Shown here in pieces: positions 6,318 to 13,780 of a stretch of 43,026 nucleotides of DNA. Position 1 is the stretch's first letter, and each line of letters begins with the position of its first letter. Both the position numbers and the translations under genes were made by a program. The DNA lies in the IMG/VR virus record IMGVR_UViG_3300034523_000143, positions 1 through 43,026 of that record; one strand, 5' to 3'. The stretch comes from a virus. The notes beneath the pieces are model-generated. The model worked only from the letters and a program-made list of their open reading frames with translations, did not search any database and was not told the DNA's origin.

Positions 6318-7051
6318 GCATGGAGCTGATGGTCAAGGCCATGAAGACCAAGGTCGGCAATCCGCTGCGCAAGCTGGTGCTCATCAAGCTGGCCGACAAC
6401 GCCAACGACATGGGCGAATGCTGGCCGTCGTATCAGCACATTGCCGACCAATGCGAGATCGGGCGCTCGACGGTAAAGGTGCACATCCGAGAACTGGAAA
6501 AGTCCGGCCTGCTGCGCCGTGAGTTTCGCCGCAAGGGAGAGCTGAACCAGTCGAACGTGTTCCACCTGGCACTTGAGGGTGGGGCGGCTCCTGCCCTAGG
6601 GGGTGGGGCAGGAGATAACCCACCTGGGGCAGGAGATAACCCAGGGGGTGGGGCAGGAGCTGCCCCCAGAACCAGTCACTCTTTTGAACCAGTCACTGAA
6701 CCAGTGGAGCAGAAGGTCGCTGACGCTCCCTCGGCGAAGAAGAAGGCTGCGAAGTTCGACCCGATGACCTGCAAACCCACCAACGTGAGCGAGCAGGTCT
6801 GGGCGGACTGGTGCCAGCACCGCAAAGAGATCCGCAAGCCGCTGACCGCCACGACCTGCGCGAAGCAGGCCAAGACCCTGGCCGGCCACCACGCGCCCGA
6901 CGCCGTGATCAACCAGTCCATCAGCAACGGCTGGACCGGCCTGTTCCCGGAGAAGGTGCTGCCGGGTGCTCAGCAGGGCCAGCGCCGCCAATCCAATGAA
7001 CCTGACTTCGACGACTCAACCTGGGCCGAAGGGCTGATGGTGCGCACATGA
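6314..7051 (+). CDS. Replication initiator, lambda O-like (245 aa)
   Basis: The N-terminal helix-turn-helix domain (about 10 to 85: LVLIKLADNANDMGECWPSYQHIADQ ... STVKVHIRELEKSGLLRR) is typical of phage replication proteins that bind their own origin. The middle is a low-complexity Gly/Ala/Pro/Asn stretch (about 92 to 118) encoded by tandem DNA repeats, the place where lambda O carries its origin. The C-terminus (from about 145) is a separate helical domain with a VWADWCQHRKEIRKPL type motif seen in phage replication proteins. The following gene is P-like. Confidence 0.8.
   Translation: MSMELMVKAMKTKVGNPLRKLVLIKLADNANDMGECWPSYQHIADQCEIGRSTVKVHIRELEKSGLLRREFRRKGELNQSNVFHLALEGGAAPALGGGAGDNPPGAGDNPGGGAGAAPRTSHSFEPVTEPVEQKVADAPSAKKKAAKFDPMTCKPTNVSEQVWADWCQHRKEIRKPLTATTCAKQAKTLAGHHAPDAVINQSISNGWTGLFPEKVLPGAQQGQRRQSNEPDFDDSTWAEGLMVRT
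6577..6710 (+). repeat. Iteron-like repeats inside the O-like gene (candidate origin)
   Basis: GGGGCAGGAGATAACCCA occurs at 6605..6622 and 6626..6643, with diverged copies starting at 6581 (GGGGCGGCTCCTGCC) and 6650 (GGGGCAGGAGCTGCCCC). Right after it GAACCAGTCACT occurs at 6669..6680 and 6686..6697, with a partial copy GAACCAGTGG at 6698..6707. Tandem initiator sites inside the initiator gene are the hallmark of lambda-like origins. Confidence 0.6.
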
Positions 7052-7773
7052 AATCAGCAAACCAACTGATGGCTGCGATGCAGAACCGTCCGCCAGAGCT
7101 TCACGGCGGCCCGGTGGTGGTCTCTCTGGAGACTGCCGAAGTGGTCAACGGCCTGTTCCGCCGCCTGCGCGGGATATTCCCGGCCTGGCGCCAAGCCTGG
7201 CCATCCACCGAGGCCCTGGCCGCTGCCAAGGAGGAGTGGATCAAGGAGTTCGCCGCCGAGGGCATCCGCACCATCGAGCAAATCGAGTTCGGCATCGAGA
7301 AGTGCCGCAAGCTGAAAAAGCCCTTCGCGCCGAGCGTGGGTGAGTTCATCGCTATGTGCCAGCCGACCCCTGAGGACTTCGGCATGCCGGCGCCGGCCGC
7401 TGCCTGGGTCGAGGCCTTGCTGGGCGTCTACAGCCACGAGGGCGTGAAGATCGCGGCCGTGGCCACCGGCCTGTTCGACCTGCGCTCTGCCCAACAGAAC
7501 GACAAGGGCCTGCAGGCGCGCTTCGACCGGGCCTACGACATCGTGCTGCGCCGCGCCAAGGAAGGCCAGCCACTGGACGGCAAGATCGCCACCGGCATCG
7601 GCCACGACAGCCAGAAGGGCCTGGCCCAGCTGGCCGACGAGTACGCCGCCCAGAAGCAGGTTCGCCTGCTGGAGATCCAGCAGATCCCAACCAGCGCCGC
7701 TGCATGCCGCGCACACCTGCTGACCAAGTTGAACATCAAGCGCGCCGGGCAGCCGGCCGGGGAGGGCGCATGA
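7048..7773 (+). CDS. Replication protein P-like, helicase loader (241 aa)
   Basis: Follows the O-like gene with ATGA overlap. The region VVNGLFRRLRGIFPAWRQAW ... WIKEFAAEGIRTIEQIEFGIEKCRKLKKPFAPSVGEFIAMC matches the lambda P / replication P family, which brings the host DnaB helicase to the origin. Length is close to lambda P (233 aa). The C-terminal half is variable and ends in a coupled overlap with the next small gene. Confidence 0.8.
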   Translation: MKSANQLMAAMQNRPPELHGGPVVVSLETAEVVNGLFRRLRGIFPAWRQAWPSTEALAAAKEEWIKEFAAEGIRTIEQIEFGIEKCRKLKKPFAPSVGEFIAMCQPTPEDFGMPAPAAAWVEALLGVYSHEGVKIAAVATGLFDLRSAQQNDKGLQARFDRAYDIVLRRAKEGQPLDGKIATGIGHDSQKGLAQLADEYAAQKQVRLLEIQQIPTSAAACRAHLLTKLNIKRAGQPAGEGA

Positions 7774-7901
7774 AGCGCGTATGGACCGTAATCGTAGGCC
7801 CCAAGGCCTTCCAGATGGTGCTGATGGAGCAGAGCCTGGACCATGCCGGCGCGCTGCGTGAGGCGCGGTTGACCTGGCCAAACTGCGAGGTGCTGCCATG
7901 A
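7770..7901 (+). CDS. Small hypothetical protein (43 aa)
   Basis: MKRVWTVIVGPKAFQMVLME starts at an ATGA overlap with the P-like gene and ends at another ATGA overlap. It is predicted as a small alpha/beta peptide. Function unknown; coding status rests on the overlaps and on a reasonable ribosome site (GGGGAGGGC). Confidence 0.5.
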   Translation: MKRVWTVIVGPKAFQMVLMEQSLDHAGALREARLTWPNCEVLP

Positions 7902-8005
7902 GGGAGAAAATCTGCATAACGCTCGCAGTGCTTGTCCTGCTGTTCCAGTTCTTTGCCTTCATCCTCATCCAAATATGCCCAGGCGGCCAGGGAGTGTGCG
8001 CATGA
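7898..8005 (+). CDS. Small membrane peptide (35 aa)
   Basis: MREKICITLAVLVLLFQFFA is one hydrophobic helix (about residues 6 to 26) after a short charged start, with a Gly/Cys tail. Coupled at both ends by ATGA. Similar one-helix peptides are common between phage replication and nin genes; no function can be assigned. Confidence 0.5.
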   Translation: MREKICITLAVLVLLFQFFAFILIQICPGGQGVCA

Positions 8006-8379
8006 CCATCGACAAAGAGAAGCTGAAGGATCTGGCAGGGCAGTCAGCATTGGAGCCCAAGTGGTACGAAGCTGGAAGCCATGGCCTAAAGAACGTTTCT
8101 CATCTGCACGACAGGAAGTTCATCGCCGCCGCCAGCCCGGCCACTGTCCTGGCCCTGCTCGCGGAGATCGAGCGGCTTGAGTCGGAAGCGATGCATACAG
8201 CGGCCGGAGCTCAGTCGGATCGCGAACAGCGCGACCAGCTCAAGGCCGAGAACGAGGCGCTGCGCAAGGATGCCGAGCGGTACAGGTTCGTTCGCAAGAC
8301 CTGGTGTCCCGATTGGCCTTCGGAGAAAGCGGACGCCCAAATCGATGCGGCCATGGCCAAGGAGGTGAGCCATGGCTGA
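8002..8379 (+). CDS. Ead/Ea22-like phage protein (125 aa)
   Basis: Starts MTIDKEKLKDLA. It has the recurring pattern of Ead/Ea22-like proteins: HDRKFIAAASPATVLALLAEIERL, then a coiled coil (QRDQLKAENEALRKDAERYRFVRK), ending near an acidic C-terminus. These are variable accessory proteins of lambdoid phages with no settled function. The first eight bases of the NinB gene overlap its end. Confidence 0.65.
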   Translation: MTIDKEKLKDLAGQSALEPKWYEAGSHGLKNVSHLHDRKFIAAASPATVLALLAEIERLESEAMHTAAGAQSDREQRDQLKAENEALRKDAERYRFVRKTWCPDWPSEKADAQIDAAMAKEVSHG

Positions 8380-9139
8380 CCTCATGCTCCGCACCGAACA
8401 AGACCGCACCCGCCTGATGGGCTACCTGGCCGGCCTGGACCTGGCCAAGCCGCGCAAGATCGCAATCACGGAGGTGCGCAACAAGCGCAGCGACGCGCAG
8501 AACCGCCTGCTGTGGATGTGGAATGGCCTGATCCAGGCGCATCTGCGCGACTCGTTCGGCCAGATCGCCAGCTCTGATGAGTGGCACGAGATCCTGGTGG
8601 CGCGCCTGTGGCCGGCCGAGCTGCATCCGGTCCAGCTGCCCGACGGAACCCGGTATCGCGTCGGCCGGGCCAAGACCCGCAGCTTCAACACCCAGCAGAT
8701 GACCACCTACCTGGAACTGCTGGATGCGTACTGCGCCGAGCACCTGCAGCTCCTGCTGCCGCACCCTGACGACCTGATGATGGCGATCTACGGCGAGCGC
8801 CGGGGAGGGCGGCATGATGCAGGCCAAGGAGATCAAGCCGAAGAAGTGCAAGGCGCCTGGCTGCGGCAAGCACTTCAAGCCGACCGTGACCACGCAGAAG
8901 GTTTGCAGCATCGCCTGTGCCCTGGCCGCGGCCAAGGAACCGAAGGCGCAGAAGGTGGCAGCCAAGGCCATCACCAGGCAGAAGCGGGAAGACCTCAAGG
9001 AGCGCCGGGAGAAGCTGAAGTCGAAGGGCGACCACCTGCGGGAGGCCCAACAGGCGTTCAATGCCTACATCCGCGAGCGGGACAGGCTGGAAGGGCACTG
9101 CTGCATCTCCAGTGGTCGCCCGCTCGACTGGAACGGTAA
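8372..9139 (+). CDS. ninB: NinB-family recombination protein, reading past its usual end
   Basis: Residues 1 to about 145 match NinB/YbcN (KIAITEVRNKRSDAQNRLLWMW ... LQLLLPHPDDLMMAIYGER), a single-strand-DNA-binding recombination helper that replaces RecFOR-type functions in lambda. A normal NinB ends about here (near 8812). In this sequence the frame does not stop and runs another 109 codons across ninG in a different frame. That extension is Gly/Gln/Arg-rich and looks like out-of-frame ninG, so the true protein probably lacks it; one extra base in GGGCGGCATGA would create the expected TGA. Either a mutation, a sequencing error or an unusual fusion. Confidence 0.7.
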   Translation: MADLMLRTEQDRTRLMGYLAGLDLAKPRKIAITEVRNKRSDAQNRLLWMWNGLIQAHLRDSFGQIASSDEWHEILVARLWPAELHPVQLPDGTRYRVGRAKTRSFNTQQMTTYLELLDAYCAEHLQLLLPHPDDLMMAIYGERRGGRHDAGQGDQAEEVQGAWLRQALQADRDHAEGLQHRLCPGRGQGTEGAEGGSQGHHQAEAGRPQGAPGEAEVEGRPPAGGPTGVQCLHPRAGQAGRALLHLQWSPARLER

Positions 9140-9413
9140 CGCAGTCGATGCCGGCCACTATCGCAGCGTCGGATCTGCGCCGCACCTCCGCTTCAACGAG
9201 ATGAACTGCAACGCACAGAGCAAGCACGACAACCGGTATCTGTCGGGCAACGTGGCCGAGTACCGCCTCGGTCTCATCGCCCGATATGGCATTGAGGCTG
9301 TGGAGGCCCTGGAAAGGGACCAATCGGTCCGCCGCTACACCATCGAAGACCTGCAGGCCATCAAGGCCCTGTACAGGCAAAAACTCAAGGACCTACGGAG
9401 GGCTGCAGCATGA
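8814..9413 (+). CDS. ninG: NinG/Rap recombination protein (199 aa)
   Basis: Matches the lambda NinG (Rap) family of Holliday-junction/branched-DNA endonucleases. An N-terminal zinc motif (KKCKAPGCGKHFKP ... KVCSIACALA), a basic coiled coil (about 55 to 85), and the nuclease core YIRERDRLEGHCCISSGRPL ... DAGHYRSVGSAPHLRF ... NCNAQSKHDNRYLSGN are all present. Starts with ATGATG behind GGGGAGGGC; ends with ATGA overlap. Confidence 0.85.
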   Translation: MMQAKEIKPKKCKAPGCGKHFKPTVTTQKVCSIACALAAAKEPKAQKVAAKAITRQKREDLKERREKLKSKGDHLREAQQAFNAYIRERDRLEGHCCISSGRPLDWNGNAVDAGHYRSVGSAPHLRFNEMNCNAQSKHDNRYLSGNVAEYRLGLIARYGIEAVEALERDQSVRRYTIEDLQAIKALYRQKLKDLRRAAA

Positions 9414-10090
9414 ACTACCACAACGTCATTTCCGCGGTGGTGCGTGCACTCGCCGCCGAGACAATCAACGGCGCCGGTGGCTGCGACTTCGAGCCGAAGG
9501 TCCAGATGGCCAAGCAGAAGGGCGAGATCTCCGGCAAGGATGCCGCTTTGCTGGCTGACTGCATCGTGCACAAGCTGCTGCACGCCCAGCTCAGCCCGCG
9601 ACACTGGAATGCCCTGGTTGCGAAGTACAGCACGCACCGAGGGCGGAAAATCGATTCCATTGGGCGCCTGGTGGCCGTGGTGGAAAGTCCGGCGCCGCGC
9701 CGGTTCACCCAGCAGGCGGTGCTGACCTGGGCTGTGCCGCAGCAGTGCAAGGGCATTGCCCGCAGGGTTACCCAGGCAAAGGCGCCAGAGCCGCGCGAGA
9801 ACGAAAGGGAAGGGCAGTGGGATTGGCGTAACAAGGCGGCTGCCGAATCAGTCGCGCGCGCGAATAAGCATGCCCGAGCATTGGCCGAGTCGAAACCAGG
9901 CGAGATGATAGTTCTTGCCGAGTCGAACTACGACATGACCACATGGGATTCGCAGGGGCTCACCGAGCGCACCTACCAGCGCTGGAGCAAGGCGATCCGT
10001 GACAACCTGGAGTCGATGGTGGACGAGGCCCTGGTCGATGCTCAGCACATGCTGGAGGCGGTTGGCGTGCTGGCCGGCGAGGCAGCATGA
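9410..10090 (+). CDS. Gene at the antiterminator Q position (226 aa)
   Basis: No confident family match. It lies after ninG and ends 20 bases before a promoter followed by a leader terminator, the place of Q in lambdoid phages. The C-terminal part (GLTERTYQRWSKAIRDNLESMVDEALVDAQHML) looks like a helix-turn-helix followed by a long helix, as in Q-type or sigma-like antiterminators. The N-terminal 100 residues include a basic stretch (KYSTHRGRKIDSIGRLVAVV). Function as late activator is inferred from position. Confidence 0.5.
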   Translation: MNYHNVISAVVRALAAETINGAGGCDFEPKVQMAKQKGEISGKDAALLADCIVHKLLHAQLSPRHWNALVAKYSTHRGRKIDSIGRLVAVVESPAPRRFTQQAVLTWAVPQQCKGIARRVTQAKAPEPRENEREGQWDWRNKAAAESVARANKHARALAESKPGEMIVLAESNYDMTTWDSQGLTERTYQRWSKAIRDNLESMVDEALVDAQHMLEAVGVLAGEAA

Positions 10091-10109
10091 AAAAGGCCCT
10101 CAAAAGTGC

Positions 10110-10139
10110 TTGCAATGTCATGTCGCCATGTCGTAAATT
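10110..10139 (+). promoter_or_regulatory. Candidate late promoter (PR'-like)
   Basis: TTGCAA (10110..10115), an 18-base spacer and TAAATT (10134..10139), just after the Q-position gene and before a terminator and the holin genes. The -10 sequence equals that of the two early promoters. Confidence 0.55.
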
Positions 10140-10150
10140 TGCTCCATCCT

Positions 10151-10212
10151 GTCACTCCTGCGCGTGTTGAGGAGTGACGCACAAAGCCCGGCCATCGTGT
10201 CGGGCTTTTTGT
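10151..10212 (+). terminator. Late leader hairpin and terminator (tR'-like)
   Basis: First hairpin GTCACTCC/GGAGTGAC (10151..10178, 8 bp). Second hairpin AAAGCCCG (10183..10190) with CGGGCTTT (10201..10208) followed by TTTTTG. It lies between the late promoter and the first late gene, so late expression should need antitermination. Confidence 0.65.
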
Positions 10213-10229
10213 TGCCCGTAGGAAAGCGC

Positions 10230-10493
10230 ATGAAGCCATCAACCGCATGGAGCCTCCTGGCATTCGCCATGGCCCTGGCCAGCTACGCCCTTCACCGCGA
10301 CATCAGCGCCAATGTCTTCCTTGGCTGCGTCTTCATCATTCAGGGCCTCAAAAGGCCCGACGGTTCGGCCCAAGAGCGCCGGGCCACATTCCTGGCTGCC
10401 GCACTGAGCGCTGGCATCCTCATTTTCGCGCTATGGGCGCTCGCCACCGGCCTCGACATCCGCGGCCCGGCGCCATTCCGCTACAAACACTAA
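10230..10493 (+). CDS. Holin-like membrane protein (87 aa)
   Basis: First gene after the late terminator, with TAGGAAAG upstream. Two or three hydrophobic segments: about 6 to 22 (AWSLLAFAMALASYAL), 27 to 40 (ANVFLGCVFIIQGL) and 56 to 76 (LAAALSAGILIFALWALATG), with a short charged tail. Size, position and topology suit a holin or antiholin of the lysis cassette. No specific holin family recognised. Confidence 0.6.
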   Translation: MKPSTAWSLLAFAMALASYALHRDISANVFLGCVFIIQGLKRPDGSAQERRATFLAAALSAGILIFALWALATGLDIRGPAPFRYKH

Positions 10494-10503
10494 GGGACTG
10501 AAC

Positions 10504-10893
10504 ATGGCCGATGCCGCTACCCCAGCAGCTTGCACGGTTGTAGGGTTGGGCGGCATTGCCCTCGCAAGCTGCCTCCCCACGATCGACCTCAACGCTGTTG
10601 TCTGCGCCTTCGGTGGCGCGCTGCTCTTCATCCTCTGGGCGAAGGACATCAACCTGTGGCAACGCCTCGGGTACTTGCTCGTCGGCTGGATCGGCGGGTA
10701 CTACGGCTCTGCTGAGATCCTGGCTCAGGCTTGGACGAAGACCAGTGGCATTGCCGCCTTCGCCTGCGGCCTGGCCACGGTCCTGGTGAGCATCAGCGTT
10801 CTGGAGTCGTTCAACACCGGCAAACTGCCGAAGTGGGTAACCGAGCTGCCAGCAGCGATTGGCAGCCTGTTCCCCAAGCGAGGGGGCCAATGA
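10504..10893 (+). CDS. Phage holin-like protein (129 aa)
   Basis: Four hydrophobic stretches at about 8 to 25, 31 to 47, 54 to 70 and 82 to 98 (IAAFACGLATVLVSISVL), ending in a basic tail (SLFPKRGGQ), resembling the putative holins of Pseudomonas lambda-like phages. Coupled by an overlap (ATGA) to the next membrane gene. Of the three small membrane proteins here, which one forms the lethal hole cannot be told from sequence. Confidence 0.65.
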   Translation: MADAATPAACTVVGLGGIALASCLPTIDLNAVVCAFGGALLFILWAKDINLWQRLGYLLVGWIGGYYGSAEILAQAWTKTSGIAAFACGLATVLVSISVLESFNTGKLPKWVTELPAAIGSLFPKRGGQ

Positions 10894-11192
10894 CCCTAGA
10901 CCAAACCATCACCCTGGCCCACGCCGGGTTCTGCGGCGGTATCTGCTTCGTCATCGCGTTCATGTACCGGCGGGGCGAGTCGAGCTACAAGTTCTTGCCA
11001 AGCCTGTGCGCCTTCTGCCTGGCCTCGCTGTTCGGCCAGGAGTGGCTGAGCATCATCGGCGCGATCCTGCTCTACGGGCAGTGGCCGGTCACCTCGGTGC
11101 CCAGCACCCTGATATTCGGGATCCTGTTCATCCTGGCGCTGCGCTCGAAGGGTAACGTGGCCAGGTTGTTCGATCAGTCGCGGCGCAGGTAA
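10890..11192 (+). CDS. Three-helix holin family protein (100 aa)
   Basis: MTLDQTITLAHAGFCGGICF ... with hydrophobic segments at about 12 to 26, 34 to 62 and 72 to 86, and a basic C-terminus (KGNVARLFDQSRRR). This resembles the phage_holin_3 type of three-helix holins. Overlaps the preceding gene by four bases. The endolysin is 20 kb away at the other end of the late operon. Confidence 0.65.
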   Translation: MTLDQTITLAHAGFCGGICFVIAFMYRRGESSYKFLPSLCAFCLASLFGQEWLSIIGAILLYGQWPVTSVPSTLIFGILFILALRSKGNVARLFDQSRRR

Positions 11193-11239
11193 GTGCGCCA
11201 CAAAACAGAGGTGCGCCGTTTCGTGGCGCGGAGAACTGA

Positions 11240-11674
11240 ATGACCACCATTGCCTATAAGGGCGGCGTAATCGCCTACGACTCCCGCCAGACCCGCAGCG
11301 GCTCCATCGTTTCCGATGACTGCCAAAAGCTCACCGTCGTGGATGGCGTCAGCTTCTTCCTGTCCGGTGCCGTGTGCGACGAGAAGGCCCTGATTGCGGC
11401 CTACTTCGGAACACCATCGCCGGTTCCTGTCGAGTGCTCGGGCTATGTGGTGGATGGCGGCAGGCTGCAGATGGTGGGCCATGACGACAAGACCGGTGTA
11501 TGGCGGCAGGACCTGGACCCGTCCAACCCTGACGCGATTGGCAGCGGCTCGGCCTATGCCTTGGCAGCAATGGACATGGGCGCAAGTGCCGAAGAAGCGG
11601 TGCGCGCCGCCATGAAGCGTGACATTTACACCGGCGGCAAGGTTCGTACAGTTCGGATCGCCCGCGACCAGTAA
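11240..11674 (+). CDS. HslV/proteasome-like Ntn peptidase of the phage (144 aa)
   Basis: Begins MTTIAYKGGVIAYDSRQT, so removal of Met leaves an N-terminal Thr as in HslV and proteasome beta subunits. An aspartate (D14 in AYDSRQT) and lysine (K30 in DCQKL) fall close to the catalytic Asp17/Lys33 of HslV. The later block AIGSGSAYALAAMDMG matches HslV AIGSGGPYAQAAA, and DIYTGG matches the HslV ending region. It is shorter than HslV (about 175 aa). No HslU-like ATPase is nearby. It sits between holins and terminase, so it may process a head protein or act on a host target. Confidence 0.75.
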   Translation: MTTIAYKGGVIAYDSRQTRSGSIVSDDCQKLTVVDGVSFFLSGAVCDEKALIAAYFGTPSPVPVECSGYVVDGGRLQMVGHDDKTGVWRQDLDPSNPDAIGSGSAYALAAMDMGASAEEAVRAAMKRDIYTGGKVRTVRIARDQ

Positions 11675-11683
11675 GGAATCACC

Positions 11684-12283
11684 ATGACAGCAAAGCAACC
11701 CGACTGGGAGGTGATCGAACGAGCCTTCCGGGCCGGGGCGCTTTCCATCCGTACCATCGCTGACCGCAACGGGGTGAGTGACACCGCAATCAGGAAGAAG
11801 GCAAAGGCCTTGGGCTGGGAGCGGGACCTTTCCGAGCAGGTCCGCAAGGAGGTTCGCAACAAGCTGGTTCGCGGCGAGGTTCGCGAAGATCAATGTGCGA
11901 ACCCTGAGCGGGATGCTGAGATCATCGAAGAGGCGGCAGAAGAGGGCGCCACGGTTGTTCGCAGCCACCGCCGCGACATTCGCAAGGCCACGAACCTTGC
12001 GAACCTGCTGATGGATGATCTGCTGACGACCATCCAGCGACGCGAAGAGATCGAGGAAGCCATCGAGGAGGAGACAGCTGAAGACAGCAACGGCATGCGC
12101 CGGGCTACGATGCTTTCGGCTGTGGCTCTGCCCAGCAACGCCAAGACCCTTTTCCAGCTGTCCTCGGCCATGAAGAACCTGCAGGTGCTTGAGCGCACCG
12201 CATTCGGCCTGGACGACAAGGAGCAGTCGAAAGACGCCGACGAGCTGTCGCAGCTGATGGATGAACTATCGAAGGATGCCTGA
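11684..12283 (+). CDS. Terminase small subunit (199 aa)
   Basis: N-terminal helix-turn-helix (about 15 to 45: FRAGALSIRTIADRNGVSDTAIRKKAKALGW) for recognising the packaging site, then a long charged helical region that would form the oligomerisation core, and an acidic C-terminus. Lies immediately before the large subunit, with a 2-base gap, the standard order. Confidence 0.8.
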   Translation: MTAKQPDWEVIERAFRAGALSIRTIADRNGVSDTAIRKKAKALGWERDLSEQVRKEVRNKLVRGEVREDQCANPERDAEIIEEAAEEGATVVRSHRRDIRKATNLANLLMDDLLTTIQRREEIEEAIEEETAEDSNGMRRATMLSAVALPSNAKTLFQLSSAMKNLQVLERTAFGLDDKEQSKDADELSQLMDELSKDA

Positions 12284-12285
12284 CC

Positions 12286-13773
12286 ATGAAGCCCGAGCAC
12301 CTGAAACTGCTCCGGGACCGGTTCTGGCGGCTGAACAACCTGTATTTCATCACGGACAAGCAGGGCAAGAAGGTCCGCTTCCGCATGACGCAGGAGCAGG
12401 TCGATTACTTCCAGGGGATGCACACCCGCAACATCATCCTCAAGGCCAGGCAGCTGGGCTTCACCACGCTGGTCTGCATCGTCCAGCTGGATGCCGCGCT
12501 GTTCGAGGCTGCCAAGTGCGCTCTGATCGCGCACACCCTGAACGACGCCAAGCGCCTGTTCCGCGAGAAGATCAAGTATGCGTATGACCACCTTCCCAAG
12601 GAAATCCGCGCTGCTAATCCTGCTCGCAACGATGCCGCTGGCGAGCTTGTGTTCAGCAAAGGCGGATCGCTCTACGTTTCCACTTCCTTCCGGGGCGGCA
12701 CGCTGCGCTACCTGCACGTTTCCGAGTTTGGGAAGATCTGTGCCAAGTTTCCGCATAAGGCGCGGGAGATCGTCACCGGTGCGTTCGAGGCTGTGGCCGC
12801 TGAATGCTTCGTCACCATCGAGTCAACGGCAGAGGGCCGGGCCGGGTACTTCTTCGACTACAGCCAGTCCGCCGAAAAGCAGCAGCTCGCTGGCGTGCCC
12901 CTGGGCCTGCTCGACTGGAAGTTCTTCTTCTTCAGCTGGTGGCGCAACCCGCTGTACTGGCTGGACCCGGCCGGCGTGGTCATTCCCGACCGCCTGACCA
13001 AGTACTTCGACGACCTGACCGCCAAGCACGGCATCGTCACCAACCCAGGCCAGCGCGCCTGGTACGCCGCCAAGGAGAAGACCCTAGGCGAAGACATGAA
13101 GCGTGAGTACCCATCGATCCCAGCCGAGGCATTCCAGCAGACGATCGAGGGCGCCTACTACGCCAAGCAGTTCACCAAGCTCTACGCCAGCCAGCGCATC
13201 GGCAAGCTGCCTGACAACAGCCACCTGCCGGTGCACACGTTCTGGGACATCGGCGTGGGCGACTCGACCGCCATCTGGTTCGTCCGGATAGTTGGCGAGG
13301 AATTCCACGTCATCGACTTCTACCAGAACAGCGGCGAAGGCCTGCGGCACTACATGAAGGTGCTCAAGGATCGCGGATACACCTACGGCGAGCACTGGGG
13401 CCCCCACGACATCGATAACCGTGAATTTGGTAGCGATGGCAAGACTCGGCGCGAAATCGCGCGAGAAGGCTACGAGATCGACGGGCAGCGCTATTCACTC
13501 ACCTTCCAGGTGGTGCCGAAGCTGAGCATCGACGAAGGCGTCGAGCAGGCGCGGGAGATTCTGCCCCGCTGCGCCTTCGACGAAGCCAAGTGCGAGGAGG
13601 GCATCACTGCTCTGGAGAGCTACCGCAAGGAGTGGGACGACAAGCGCGGCTGCTGGAAAGACAAGCCGCTCCATGACTGGTCGTCCCACCCATCCGACGC
13701 CTTCCGCTACTTCGCCGTAGCCAAGACCAAACGCTCGAGAGTCGAGCACATACCTGTAACGTTCACATTCTGA
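12286..13773 (+). CDS. Terminase large subunit (495 aa)
   Basis: DNA-packaging ATPase and nuclease. Walker A variant KARQLGFTT (residues 53 to 61), Walker B LHVSEFG (about 143 to 149), coupling motif TIESTAEG (about 177 to 184). The C-terminal nuclease fold carries acidic residues in TFWDIGVGDSTA, GPHDIDNREFGSDG and the final HDWSSHPSDAFRYFAV. Length is typical. It is co-transcribed with the small subunit and the portal. Confidence 0.92.
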   Translation: MKPEHLKLLRDRFWRLNNLYFITDKQGKKVRFRMTQEQVDYFQGMHTRNIILKARQLGFTTLVCIVQLDAALFEAAKCALIAHTLNDAKRLFREKIKYAYDHLPKEIRAANPARNDAAGELVFSKGGSLYVSTSFRGGTLRYLHVSEFGKICAKFPHKAREIVTGAFEAVAAECFVTIESTAEGRAGYFFDYSQSAEKQQLAGVPLGLLDWKFFFFSWWRNPLYWLDPAGVVIPDRLTKYFDDLTAKHGIVTNPGQRAWYAAKEKTLGEDMKREYPSIPAEAFQQTIEGAYYAKQFTKLYASQRIGKLPDNSHLPVHTFWDIGVGDSTAIWFVRIVGEEFHVIDFYQNSGEGLRHYMKVLKDRGYTYGEHWGPHDIDNREFGSDGKTRREIAREGYEIDGQRYSLTFQVVPKLSIDEGVEQAREILPRCAFDEAKCEEGITALESYRKEWDDKRGCWKDKPLHDWSSHPSDAFRYFAVAKTKRSRVEHIPVTFTF

Positions 13774-13780
13774 GGCCAGC

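Noticed and set aside
5239-6411. 390-residue minus-strand open frame
   Set aside because: Antisense to the Rha-like gene, which has clear domains and start signals.
7054-7968. 304-residue minus-strand open frame
   Set aside because: Antisense to the P-like gene and no recognisable motif.
10087-10170. 27-residue frame MKKALKSACN... after the Q-position gene
   Set aside because: It overlaps the stop as ATGA but runs over the late promoter and a hairpin; the promoter explanation is better.
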